Origin: Heterobasidion occidentale
Lineage: Eukaryota > Basidiomycota > Agaricomycetes > Russulales > Bondarzewiaceae
DNA length: 64,000 nt
NCBI GenBank assembly: GCA_039111635.1
Contig: JBCAQO010000015.1
Span: 186,001 to 250,000 of the forward strand
Direction of reading: 5' to 3'
The first letter of the stretch is position 1. Every line of letters begins with the position of its first letter. This document shows positions 11,101 through 22,309 of the stretch, piece after piece. Under the pieces are notes generated by a model. It was not told the origin of the DNA and did no database searches. It saw only the letters and a program-made list of their open reading frames with translations. The position numbers and the translations under genes are program-made.

Positions 11101-12639
11101 ACGGGTCCATCCCACCCGACGACGCACTCCCACAACAGCTCGATGGCGCGCGCGCCCTCGCTCCCCTGCTCACTCATCGCCGCGACACCCGCCGCCACCG
11201 CCCGCGCACGCACATCCTCCGCTTTGCCGCGCAGTACGTCCAAGCCCCCGCTCCCCTCTTGAGGATCGCTGTTCCGCACGCCTTGCCGCTTCATCTTCCC
11301 CAACCCCTTGACGACTCCCATTAACACGCCGACCATCGCTGTACGTTGGCCAGCGACGCTCGAGCGCGTGAGGAGAAATACGTCATCGAGTGTGTATCCC
11401 GCGTGCGTACCCTCGGCGTGGTGGTGTAGTCCGAGGTGCGTGGGCAACGCTGCGGAGAGAGAGGGTGAGATTGGAGTACCGGTAAGGTCGAAGCGAAGAT
11501 CTGTAGGGGAGTGGGCAGAGGGGATAGCGCTAATAGTGGTAGGGGGGCCGAGGGTGTTGGAGGAGGACCGAGAGGGGAGAGACAGAGACTCAATCCATGC
11601 GAGGTTGGGGTCGTGCGCGGGGGCAGAGGGAAAGAAACGCCGGCGGATGTCTTCCGGGGTACCTTCTTCAGGCTCAAGTTCACGCTCATGTTCTGTATCG
11701 ACCACGATGTCCGACTCGGGGGCAACAGCGAGGTCTAAGTCTTCCTTCGGCTTCGGAGGCATACGCCCCGTCCACTGACCGAGAGACATGACGACATTGC
11801 GGTCTTCGGGCGTCGGGGGTGGGAGCGCGAGCAGGGGCTTGCGGCGCGGGGAGGGTGGAGCGGACTCGTAGACGTGCACGTCGTTCGGGGTTATATCTGC
11901 GAAGCGGAGCTTGCGGTTCAGACCGGCGCGGCTGGATGGGCGGGTGCTGGCTGTGGAGAGAATGGGGGGAGGGGAGGGAGACGGCGGCGGATGTGGGCGT
12001 GAGTGCGAAGATTCTATAGAAACCATAGCTCTTTTTAGTGAGCGGTGTGAGCGAGAGGGTCAATGCGGACCTTTAGGAAATACGCCCGTTTCTTCGAGAG
12101 CAGTCAATGATGAGAAAAAATATCCTAAGAGAAGGAAAATCATACGGACCTTTCGACGTCCCGACCGTCCTTACATGCTTCGAGCCCACGTCCCTCTCCA
12201 TATCCCTCTCTCGCGCCTCTCGCGCCTCCTTTGCCCTCCTCAAGATCTCGCCGATACCGCTTCCGAACTTCTCTTCGATCTCGCGCTTTTCGGCCTCGCG
12301 CTCAGCGTCGGTCATGGATGCGACCTTGCGCGCGTTCTCCTCACCGACCTGGCGGAGCCAGTCGTCATCTGAGGCGTCTGTGCCATTGAGAGACTGCGCA
12401 TGCGCCGGGACAGTTGTCAATGTAGATGCAGTCGATACCAATGGCGGCTCTTTGAGGCGCGCAGAGGCCTTCCCACCAGCGATATTCTTCTCCCGGTTCC
12501 TCGCAAACGCGCTCTTCGAGCGGTGCTGCACGGCGGGGAATCCGGTGGTGGTGGTCTTTGAAGGCGAGGGTGCTGCGGGTGTTGAGAGCTGATTGCGCTC
12601 GAAGACTGAGCCGATGAGAGGACGGGGGTTGTGGGACAT
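8181..12639 (-). CDS. RPAP1: RPAP1 / Rba50-like RNA polymerase II assembly factor
   Basis: RPAP1 binds RNA polymerase II and is needed for its assembly and nuclear import. Exon 1 (12639-12150) starts MSHNPRPLIGSVFERN and contains the RPAP1_N helix ('MTDAEREAEKREIEEKFGSG'). Exon 2 (12013-10800) carries 'IRRRFFPSAPAHDPNLAW' and the RPAP1 C-domain signature 'DLRFDLTGTPIS', 'LPTHLGLHHHAE', 'AGYTLDDVFLLTRSSVAGQR'. Exons 3 (10738-9859) and 4 (9796-8181) continue the long helical C-terminal region. With phase-matched introns of 136, 61 and 62 nt the frame closes at 1399 aa, close to animal RPAP1 and far longer than yeast Rba50 (about 440 aa). Introns 2 and 3 are inferred from phase and GT/AG only. 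A 430-codon open frame on the opposite strand is a GC shadow. Confidence 0.88.
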
Positions 12640-12769
12640 GGTGGAGGGGCTGGTATGCCCGGCTGTGGCGTGAGCGAAGCCTCCTCTTGCACAGTCCACC
12701 GCCACCCATCCCCTCCAGTTCCCCTCCCCGTCCTGCTCTCTCCTCATTCTGCCGCTGCCGTGCAGGGCG
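12640..12769. promoter_or_regulatory. Bidirectional promoter, RPAP1 (-) / VNX1 (+)
   Basis: Only 130 bp separate the ATG of RPAP1 at 12639 from the ATG of VNX1 at 12770. The interval is CT-rich on the plus strand ('ccacccatcccctccagttc'), the usual composition of basidiomycete core promoters. No TATA box was seen. Both promoters and both 5' leaders must share this space or extend into the neighbouring gene. Confidence 0.5.
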
Positions 12770-15700
12770 ATGGCCAGCCAGCAACCTGACAACGAGCAAG
12801 CCCCCTCTAGTCCCACCCAGTCCCACCTCGCGACTGCACAGACCGTCTACGGCTCCCGACTGCCCCTCCACCGCAGCATTAGTCACGGTTCGCAGTGGTC
12901 CGCCGCGGACACACCCCAGCACCACAACTTGGGCACATCGTACTCCTCCCAATACCAGAGACCGATCTCGCCTGCTCCACGGCGTCATCCGGGTGTGAAC
13001 AGGAGCTTATCTACCAGCTCTCCTAGGCGCCCGCCCGCCAGGAGCACCAGTGTGGGCAGTTCGCGCGCGCACGGCCGGTCTCTGCGCGACGATGGTGGTC
13101 TCCTGAGTGAGGATGACGAGTTCGATGGCGACGATGACGAGGAGGATGACGAGGAGGAGCACAGCGTAGCCGCTAGCAGGGGCAAAGCGGTCGCCGTCGA
13201 CGACGTTCCGGAGAACCACGATAGCGAGGGCGAAGCTACCGAGCAGGAAGACGATCCCATCACGCTCAAAGAGCGGCAGTCGCTCATCAACGTCGAGCAT
13301 CCGTTCGGTCTCCCCATCTGGAAACCAGCCTTGTACAAAAAGTCCCGCTCCGTCACTCGTTACGCCGACCAAGCCCTTCATTCCATCCCCTCTGCGCAGG
13401 CGGAACGTCACCTCCTTCCCGGAAACATTTTATGGACCCTCTGCTTCGGCTGGTGGCTAGCCGTAGTCTGCTTCATTGTATCAGCTGTCCTCTATGTCCT
13501 CCCCTTCGGTGGACGGCGATACTCCTCGCTCATCTTCGGGCTGGGCTGGTACCTCGGCTGGCCATTCGGGAAGTATGTCGAGGGTGATCTCTCCGTCGTG
13601 GACCGTGTCCATCTTGACGAAGAGACGCCTGTCAGCGAGACCACTGTTCATATACACTCAGGGTCGGATGGTGAGACTGTCCGCGCCTCTTCCCCTCACA
13701 GAGATGGCGACCCTGTCCTGACTTCTCGACCGAGTCATGTTCCCCCCTCGATCCATGAGCATACAGCATCGGTTTCATGGCATGACGATCCCATCTCTGG
13801 AGAATCCACTGCCCTTCTGCGGAATTCAAAGGCTGGCACAGTCGTTGTGGGGTCCCACAAGTCGTACGGTGCTATCAGAACCACAGGTTTCTCGAAATCC
13901 AGCAGTAGTGTACACGATTGGCTCGGTCAAATAGCCTTCTGGCTTTTCTTCATCTCGCTGATCGCCCCGTTGATGCTGTTCGTCTGCGTCGTCTGTTGGG
14001 GACTTGTGCTTACGATTCCGATGGCCAAGCTTAATTGGGCGCTCATCAAGCATCTCTTCCAGCACCCCACCAGTATTCGGTTCTGCTCCGCTCCGTCATC
14101 TGTAGTCCTCTCCGCCGAGCCTTCGGCGACAGATGTCGACGGCGTCGCAGATATACCGGAAGAACATGTCACAGTCAATCACCCTCGCCTCTCTGCAGGC
14201 CAAGTTGCCCCGTCCGGGTCTCCAGATTCAACAGTGCTGCTTTGCATCTATCGAGCAGCTGGGTGGCAGTTTTACAAGTACACAGTCGGCGGCGTGAACA
14301 TCATGTTCATTAACCTCCTTCCCATCGTCTTTTTTGTCATTTTTGACGGGTTCGTTCTGCTACCGCTGGCTGAACACCGTGAACATGCGGGGCACCATGT
14401 CCCAGCTCTCCTTGCGCTGTTGGCATCCCGTCCGTTGATCTTCATACTCAGTCTCCTAAGTGTCATACCTCTTTCCTACTTCATTGGTATGGCCGTTGCC
14501 TCTATCTCAGCCCAATCCTCCATCGGTATGGGTGCCGTCATCAACGCGACCTTTGGTTCGATCATCGAGATTCTCCTCTATGCCATCGCCTTGACGCAGG
14601 GCAAGGGCCGTCTCGTCGAAGGTTCCATCGTGGGCAGTCTGTTGGCCGGTGTTCTGCTCATGCCTGGTGTCAGTATGTGCAGTGGAGCGCTCAAGCGGAA
14701 AGAGCAGAAGTTTAATGCGAAGAGTGCGGGCGTCACGAGCACTATGCTCATCATGGCCATCATAGGCACGCTGACCCCAACGTTGTTCTATCAAACATAC
14801 GGGAATGTGAGTTTTCACCGTCTCAGGTCGTCTATTGATTGCTCACGTTCTGCCACGTTCTGTCTTGTGCCGCAGTTCCAATTGATCTGTGACGGCTGCC
14901 CTGATCACCTTTCTTCCCTAGATGCGCCGTGGACTTGTAAACACTGTGCATACAAGCATCCAGACCCAGTGGATGACCCGTTCTATCAATCTACAGTGAA
15001 GACCTTGATGTATTTCTGCGCCGCGATTCTTCTATTCGTCAGTACATCCGGTGCCCCCTCCAGGTCCGACCTGACCTAACCTTGTTTTGCAGTCATACAT
15101 TTTAGGTCTTTGGTTCTCCTTGCGTACACATGCTTCTCAGATCTGGCAGAATCCCCAACAACTTCTCCATCCTCAGGACACGAGCCGCCTGTCCCTGTAT
15201 CAGAAGCTGGTTCCCCAACAGGTTCAGTTCCAACCTGGCACTTCTCGACGAGGCGAGAGCATCCTGCGTCACAAGTCAAGCATGGCGATGACCGAAGAGA
15301 GTGTTCCACCGTCAAGAAGCGAGACTCCCGTGCCTCGCTCGAACGATCAGCTACGACCTCTTCCTGGAACCAGCCAATTCTCGGATGCAACCCAGGGTCC
15401 CGCGGTGCCATCGACATCTCAGAGGCGCATCTCTTATGCCCCTCCCCCCATCATCCAGCCTTCGAGTGGGTATGCGCCGATCCTTGAGAGCGTCGACCAT
15501 GCCATCAAAGATTCTGGTTTGCGACAGACGCAGCTTCCGGAAACCATGACTGCAGACGACTTTACGCGTGCTGTCGCTGTCGCTACCGTCAGTGCACTTA
15601 GGCACCATACTCATGTTCCGAGGGTGCGCAGTGGTGTGATCGGTGAAGCAGATGCGGAAGAGTCTCCAGGTGGACACGGCGGACATGATGGACCCTCGTG

Positions 15701-16510
15701 GAGTCGAATGACGAGTGCCAGCGTCTTGCTATCCTGCACTGCCCTCTACGCTATCATCGCAGGTTCGTTCGGCATTCAGTGTTGTACAAAGCCCGTAGCT
15801 GACCATCTATGATTGTAGAGCTACTCGTTGATGTGGTCGATGTTGTGTTGGAGGGTTCGGGCATCGACGAGAAATTCCTCGGAGTCACCTTGTTCGCCTT
15901 GGTTCCAAACACTACAGAGTTCATGAATGCGATGTCGTTCGCTATGAATGGCAACATTGCATTAAGGTATGCTTCCACGTCCTTGAGTCCAATCCTTCAC
16001 TAATGCATCGTCTCGTGCAGTATGGAAATTGGGTCCGCGTATGCACTGCAAGTTTGTCTTCTCCAAATTCCTGCGATGGTCGCTTTCTCGGCTTGGTATG
16101 ATCCAGCAGACGTAGGAAAGGTTGTCAATACCTTCACGTGCGTGTCCATCGGTTTTTTTTTAGTGGTTGGTTCGCTCACAATGATATCCGTAGGTTGATC
16201 TTCCCTCGTTGGGATGTCATTGTCATCATCTTGTCTATTTTCCTCTTGACTTATACGTATATTGAAGCGAAAGCCAACTATCATCGTGGCAGTATCCTCA
16301 TTCTCAGGTACGTGCGGTGTTCTGTCGTCTCAAGTTGCGGGGTTTCACCCTTACTCTGCATTTCGCAGTTATCTCGTACTCGCCTCTGGATTCTATTTTG
16401 CGCCTCCTAGAACGGAACACTCCGGTGAAGATACCATGATTTTCGGCACCACCGTCGCCCAGTCCTTCAAGGACTCCGCCCAGTTGTTTATCACCTCCCT
16501 AGTCAATTAG
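12770..16510 (+). CDS. VNX1: Vacuolar monovalent cation/H+ antiporter, Vnx1-like (CAX family)
   Basis: Predicted vacuolar/endomembrane exchanger of the Ca2+:cation antiporter family; yeast Vnx1 moves Na+ and K+ against H+. Seven exons (12770-14806, 14876-15037, 15093-15762, 15819-15966, 16021-16137, 16194-16307, 16369-16510) close at 1129 aa. The N-terminus is a long cytosolic Ser/acidic region, followed by a YccF/DUF307-like pair of membrane segments ('FGWWLAVVCFIVSAVLYVLP ... LGWPFGKYVEG'). Two antiporter repeats follow, with the family helices 'GAVINATFGSIIEILLYA' and 'VTLFALVPNTTEFMNAMSFA'. A Cys-rich segment ('CDGCPD ... CKHC', four Cys) lies between them and could bind metal (inference). 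It ends with a short cytosolic tail. Confidence 0.92.
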
Positions 16511-16693
16511 ACGGTAACATTACCAAGTTGACCAGTGAGATGGACTTTTGTTTGCTGCGCTACATGTAGCTGTTACGACTTATTATGATTTCTCGTCTCT
16601 ACGCATACAATTCAATGTTGATCACATACATAATGGCATCTGTTATGAGGTACATCTCGAATCGCTACAACCTGAGAATATGCTTGCTATCTG

Positions 16694-19600
16694 CTAGTGC
16701 ATGCCCTGAAGGGTCTCCAAAATTCGTCGTATATGCGCGTACTTCTGCGTCAGCTTTTCTGCCTCGTTCTCACCCGACATGATCTGTTCCATCTCCCGTG
16801 ATGTCTCGGGGTAATTCATGAACTGCTCTAGGAAATCACCATCAAGGAAACCGTAGGCGGCCTCGTCAGCGTCTGTCCTCTCCCGACCTCCAGCTGGCGT
16901 CCTCCACCTGTAAGAGAACAATGAGCTGAGTGCCCGAAGGCCCTCAAGATGATGCACTTACCTTGTATGACGAGCCCCCGCGACATCGGTAATGACCTTG
17001 CTCAGATTCCGCTGAACAGAACTCATCTGCAAGGAAAGCTCCTCGCCCATGTCAAGAAGGACACCTATCCGCCCCGATGCCGTGAAAATCAAGGCTTTAG
17101 ATTCGATAGCATCTTCAGCTGTATCCGACGAATGTATAGAACCTGTGAAACAGATATCAGAGCAAGATCAGGAAAAGTAGATGAAGGCGCTACACTTACC
17201 CAGCACAATTTTATTCACAAGGTCGTCGAAATGATAGTGCCCATCTCGATACAAAACCGTTCTTTGTTCTGAACGTTGAATGCTGAAAGTAAAAAGGTTG
17301 CAGTCGCTCTGTGATGCAATACGGTCAACGCTGAACCGCATTTATGGTTATTACTTACATTTGCACCCACGACGCCCTCTTCCCCCCATGCTTCGACCGC
17401 AACTGGCCATAAAGGACCATAATCCCTTGCGACTGTTGTCAAAGTCTCGTCCTGGCAAGATAATATAGAGACAGAGCTAATGGCGTCTCCGACGATCAAG
17501 CGAGAGCCATGAGTTGCGAGGCTCATGACTAGGTAATTATGGTTCCACTCGCAGACTTTTGTCAAAGACGGATTGTCACCAGCCTCTAGTCTATAGATTA
17601 CGACCTGAGAATGGAGTGCAATTGAGAAGATGAATCGACTGATGTATTTAAAACATACCGAAGAATTCACTGCAGCCACAATAAAGCCATCGATCGATGA
17701 CAGCTGATAGATACAGCCGGGGACATCGATTGAGGCCACAGTTTCGAGAGCAATGTGTGCCGAACTCCTGTCATTCATTGAAAAAACGTACAATCGGCCT
17801 TGTGAAGGTTCCTTTTCGGCAGGGTCAAAATTTGCTGTCCCTAGGCACCAGTGGGAATCCCCGTCTTTCACAATGACATTCTGGATAGCTGTGACTTCAT
17901 GATGCATCTCGCAAGTAAATTGGCACAAAACTTAAAGCTTCTATGAATAGGATAGCATGGATAATGGAAAGAATGCATACCCTGGAACGTCGTATCGTCG
18001 AGCACTTTGAAAGAGCTGGTCATCATTTCCGCATCGCCAACGCGTCCAGGCCCTATGCGCACACACCCTACTCCAAAGGTCTTCAGAGTAGGAGAATATG
18101 CCAACCTTCGAGGGTTGTCCAAGCCCAAAGGGATCTGAAGAATGTTGTTTACAATTTCATACGTTCTGTCATAGATATGTACTCACTGAGCGAATGTGCA
18201 TCTTGTCTAAGTCGCGAACGCGTCCAATCACCAGACCGGACGAGGTTGCGGCCACAAGACACGATTGCCACCACGCAGTGTTCACCACAGATGCGGCAGA
18301 TGCATCCTGGGAAGTTTCATCAGGCGACAAATTCGACGACGGCCCAAGCAGGTATTGCACGCACTTTTAACAGGATAGGCGATCGTTGCAGACGCTCTTT
18401 GCCCCAAAACAACATAGCAGCTGTCGTTCCCAAAGCAAGCACAGTAGAGCGTCCATCTACCTGACTCCTGACTAGAGAGACCGGCAAATGACCTAATGAC
18501 ATAGTTTTCTTGTCGCGGAGTTGTTGGTCTTGATACGAATATGATACCAACGTCCCATCTCCCAATCCGATCAACAGATGCGAAAGATATTCGGAGCTGG
18601 TCGGTGCGTGCGGCGGAACGAAACCAAGTAATAGAAGAGAGCGGGGAAGCGATGGAACATGGACGGGATCGCATACACGCCCTAAGTGGTCGTTTTTGCT
18701 GATAAGAGATAGGATCTCCACACGGTGAGGTGCCCAGAATCCCACAATAACGTATCGCGAGAATGGATCCGAATGATTGATTGGGCTACAAGATATTGCT
18801 GCTATTTCACCATCCAGATCGCGATCCCTACATGGGATATGATCAATGCCTATGACACCATTCATGGTTGAGGGCGACCACCTACCCGGCGAGATTCAAT
18901 CCCCCTTCCTCGTTCAAATTCAACACAGCTACTCGGCCTCCTTTCAATGCCAAAACGATCTGGCTGCTGTTGACAGAGGCAAGTACGATCTCTCTCCCGG
19001 ACCACGTTACTCCCTGCTCACTTGGAGCCCACTCGCTCACTACTCGATGCACGTCCAGAATTGCATCGTATTCCACCAACACTACCCGTTTGGGGGTGAC
19101 TTGAACGACGAGCGGTGAGTCTTCGTACGTCGAAGAGGTGGTACCCAGTTTCTTTGTGCGTCTGGCCAGATTGTTCACAGCTAGAGTGGGAGACTTCGTG
19201 ATGAAACCAGCAACTAATGGATCGATTCGTGTGACCGTCTCTGCGTTGTTCAGGCGGAAAACAGAGGATTGTTGCCCATCCGAGACAATGATATGGGAGT
19301 CCTGACTGGAGGCACAAAATTATGCATAATTCGTAAGAGCGTTGAAGAACGTGAGAACTCACGAATCCTTGAAGGTGGGCCGAATCGACCATAGCCCTGT
19401 CACATCATGGAATCCCTCGATATGGGCCTGTTCATGGAAGTCTGCACCGTTCCGTATGACTCGCAAGCTCCCAGCATTCTTGCCGCCGGAACATGTCACT
19501 ATATTAGACTAAATATAAAATAGCATCAGTGAGAATCTGTGTTAACAAACGAGACTCACATGTCCGCTCCCGTCTGTATCTGCCAGTACTGCATCCATGA

Positions 19601-21208
19601 TAGGGGCAATGTTCTTCCACTTATTCATGACCTCCAAGAAATTGCCCTGGGACCGAACAACTCGGCCGATGTCCTTCCTTGAGTCGACACCGGCCTTCCC
19701 CTTGCCCTTATCATTTGATGTAAGAAAATCAGGAGAGACGGTTACAACGCTAGGGGCGATAAGTAAAGTGGGTAGTTTGAGTGCCGAAAATGGCGATGAG
19801 TGGACTCTGATGAGTTGCGAGTCTCCAAAGTGAGAACCCAGATAGAATATTTGTGATGACAGGTACGTGAGCGTTGTCGGTGGAGAAACCTGCTGACATA
19901 AAATCGTTGTAATAATATCTGGAGCAACTGCAGAAGATACGCACTTGACCGAGTGGAAGAAGAATGAGCCCCTGATCCTGAAAACGGTCGAGTGAGAGCA
20001 AGGCCAACTGGCCATATGCGTCCCCGATGATGTAACTAGTGCCGGTCTCAGAGACAGGACACCATCTGAAAATGTTGATATGAAGTGAATAGATTTTAGG
20101 AAACAAGGTAAGGAGCTCACGCTGTTACCTCACTCCATGGCCAATCGACATTGGCCTTAGCCTTCCGCTTCTTGGTCTCTCTGTCTTTCTCTTTCTCTTT
20201 GGCCAATGATGATAGCCTCTCGTCCTTGCTCTTCTTCTTACTTTCCAATCTCCTTTGCTTACCCCTATATTTGTCCTGCCAGTCTTTGGACGCAAACGGA
20301 AACAATTGGATCTTCCGTCCCCCAACTACCAGCACACCCCCTGAGAACACGGAGTCATCGTCGTCATCGAAGCTCACAGACTCTATAGAGGGAACGTTGA
20401 TGAGGATGGGTGGGCTGTCTGTGAAAGGATATGCTGCAGTCGGGAGAGGAGTAGGGGGGAGCAAGAGAGATGGAGTAGGGGATAACTCAAATGCGCTGAC
20501 ATCTAGGTCTCGCGAAAGAAGCTGCACTTGTTGATTGTAATCCAGGTGCAAGATTGCCAGAGCGTGTATACCGGATCGGGACGATATGAAGGCAAGAGAG
20601 AGTACACTGAACTCCGGTACTCTATGCATTTTTGAAATCGTCAGATGGGTTCATAAAGAATGATGATGTGGACACGCACGCAACATCAAAGTCCACATCC
20701 ACTCGATCGCCTTTAAGAACGATCGCCCTCAGCTTGCCTGCGTAACAACTGGCAATGGCAACTCGACCAGATTCATTCACAACTACGTCTTGCAGAAACT
20801 CGGCTGGGCGCGCATTTCGTTCATAGAGCTCGATGGTTTGCGCTAACTCGAGTAGAAGCCCTCCTGTCTTCGAGGTTCTGCTGGTAAGTAAGATTAACTT
20901 GGGATCTGGATGGTCTGTTAGCAGTAAGAGATTGTCTCGAGAGTCCTAGAAACGACCGTGGTGTCAAAGCATAACCTGCGACACTTAACGTCGTTCCATA
21001 CCGTGGATGCGACAGCTTTGAGAGCCGAGATACGGCCCCATATATCTACACCACATTCGTGTTTAAGACCCTCCGGCCGAGTAGAGAAGACATCTATTCT
21101 GTTGATCTTTGCGACAACAAGGTGCTCGAGAGACGTGTCAGGAGTGAGATGACATTTCAGGGAACTGACTACCGAAGACGACGGATGGAATGTGGTGACG
21201 ACCTTCAT
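16694..21208 (-). CDS. DDB1: DNA damage-binding protein 1 (DDB1, CPSF_A/MMS1 family)
   Basis: Adaptor of CUL4 ubiquitin ligases, made of three beta-propellers. The N-terminus at 21208 (MKVVTTFHPSSSVVSSLKCH) and the 'DLLVVAKINRIDVFS'-type first blade match DDB1, as do 'SEYLSHLLIGLGDGTLVSYS' in the middle, the CPSF_A region ('VASIDVPGCIYQLSSIDGFI', 'VVARDYGPLWPVAVEAW') and the C-terminal 'GFLDGDFLEQFMNYPE' helical bundle. The gene is split by many short introns over 4.5 kb, so exon ends are approximate. A lysine-rich insertion (about 20150-20290, 'KKSKDERLSSLAKEKEKDRE') is unusual for DDB1 and sits between propeller blades. The upstream neighbour on the same strand ends only about 100 bp away. 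Confidence 0.9.
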
Positions 21209-21308
21209 AGCAGTTGTGGTGGGTCTGTGTCGAGGGCCACGATCATCCGGAATCATTACGCGTTCCGATCATCTCGGCCCGGCCCTCGGCAGCCAGCTAC
21301 AACCAATG

Positions 21309-22077
21309 CTATGAATCGTCCTCAGCACCAATGATCTGCATGGTTCCATCTTCGTTCATGACCACATCCTCTCCTCCACCTCCCTGTTCCTCACTGGTGC
21401 TCGAGTCCTTTGTCGTCAGATATTGGTCCAGTCTCTGAACCCCTTTGCCGTCAACCTGGGTTTCCAAGGCCTTGGGCTTTCGTTGTGCGGGAGGATTGGT
21501 TGAATCCGGCCATGGAATTATCTCTTCACAGGCGAAGCCTATCAATGTCAAGTCAGGCCAATTGTTGCACGGTCATTCTCACCCTCTAGGAACAGGTACT
21601 CGTCTACCCTCCGTACAACAGAAGCTTTTCGCGCGAAATGAGTGACGAGAAACCCAACCATGATCATTGACGCGTACCGATATCTCTCTGCTGTATGACC
21701 TTGCTTTTTCTATCCCGATCCAGTGATGTCTTCTGACTCGCCTCCGCGAGCCTCTTGATGAATTCCTCTGTTGCCATTGAAATTAGGAATGCAGCTTCCT
21801 TTGCCACCATTGGAAGTTCCTATTACGATAAGCGCAGATGAGTAGGCATGGTCTCGAGATCTGAAGAATCAGCCTACTTCACCTTGTCTGCCTTCATGAT
21901 CCTCTGCACGCGTGCTAATGGGAGCAAGGATTTTCCACCCTCTCTAACTTCCTGAGGATGCGCCTTTGTTTTCTTCTTCTCCTGAGGCTGATTCTGCTCT
22001 GTGGGCGTGCTGTCTGTCGGCACGTTCCCTGCAGGTTCAAGCGGCGGAGAAATTGTGGATTCTCCTTCCAATTCCAT
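21309..22077 (-). CDS. Histone-fold protein, CBF/NF-Y type (Dpb3 / POLE4 / CHRAC-like)
   Basis: Four exons give a small nuclear protein: an acidic/Pro/Gln-rich N-terminus (MELEGESTISPPLEPAG), then a full histone fold ('SLLPLARVQRIMKADK', 'ELPMVAKEAAFLISMATEEF', 'IQQRDIASVVRRVDEYLFLE'), then an acidic tail with a PIP-like 'VQRLDQYLTTKD'. 'LPLARV..IMK' opens the fold as in the Dpb3/CHRAC-15/NF-YC group. Members are accessory subunits of DNA polymerase epsilon or of ISWI remodelling complexes; which of these this is cannot be told from sequence alone. Introns follow 'KADK', 'QQRDI' and 'YLFLE'. It is divergent from MCMBP (232 bp apart) and tandem with DDB1. Confidence 0.85.
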
Positions 22078-22309
22078 ATTTCGATGCCGTTGCGATTGTA
22101 TAATAAGAGAGTGTAATTTTTAGAAGACAATTGAAGCTGGCGTGGCGTAGCTTGAGTCGGGGAAGTTGTACCAGGAGGAAGTTCAGTCAGCGCTTCACCC
22201 GACGCGACTGGACGCGTTGGTGGCGCAGGAAATTGGCGCGTGGCGCGTTCGATGGAATTCCCCTCCAGATTGTCATTTTCTCCTCAACATTCGCTTACCT
22301 ACGTATATC

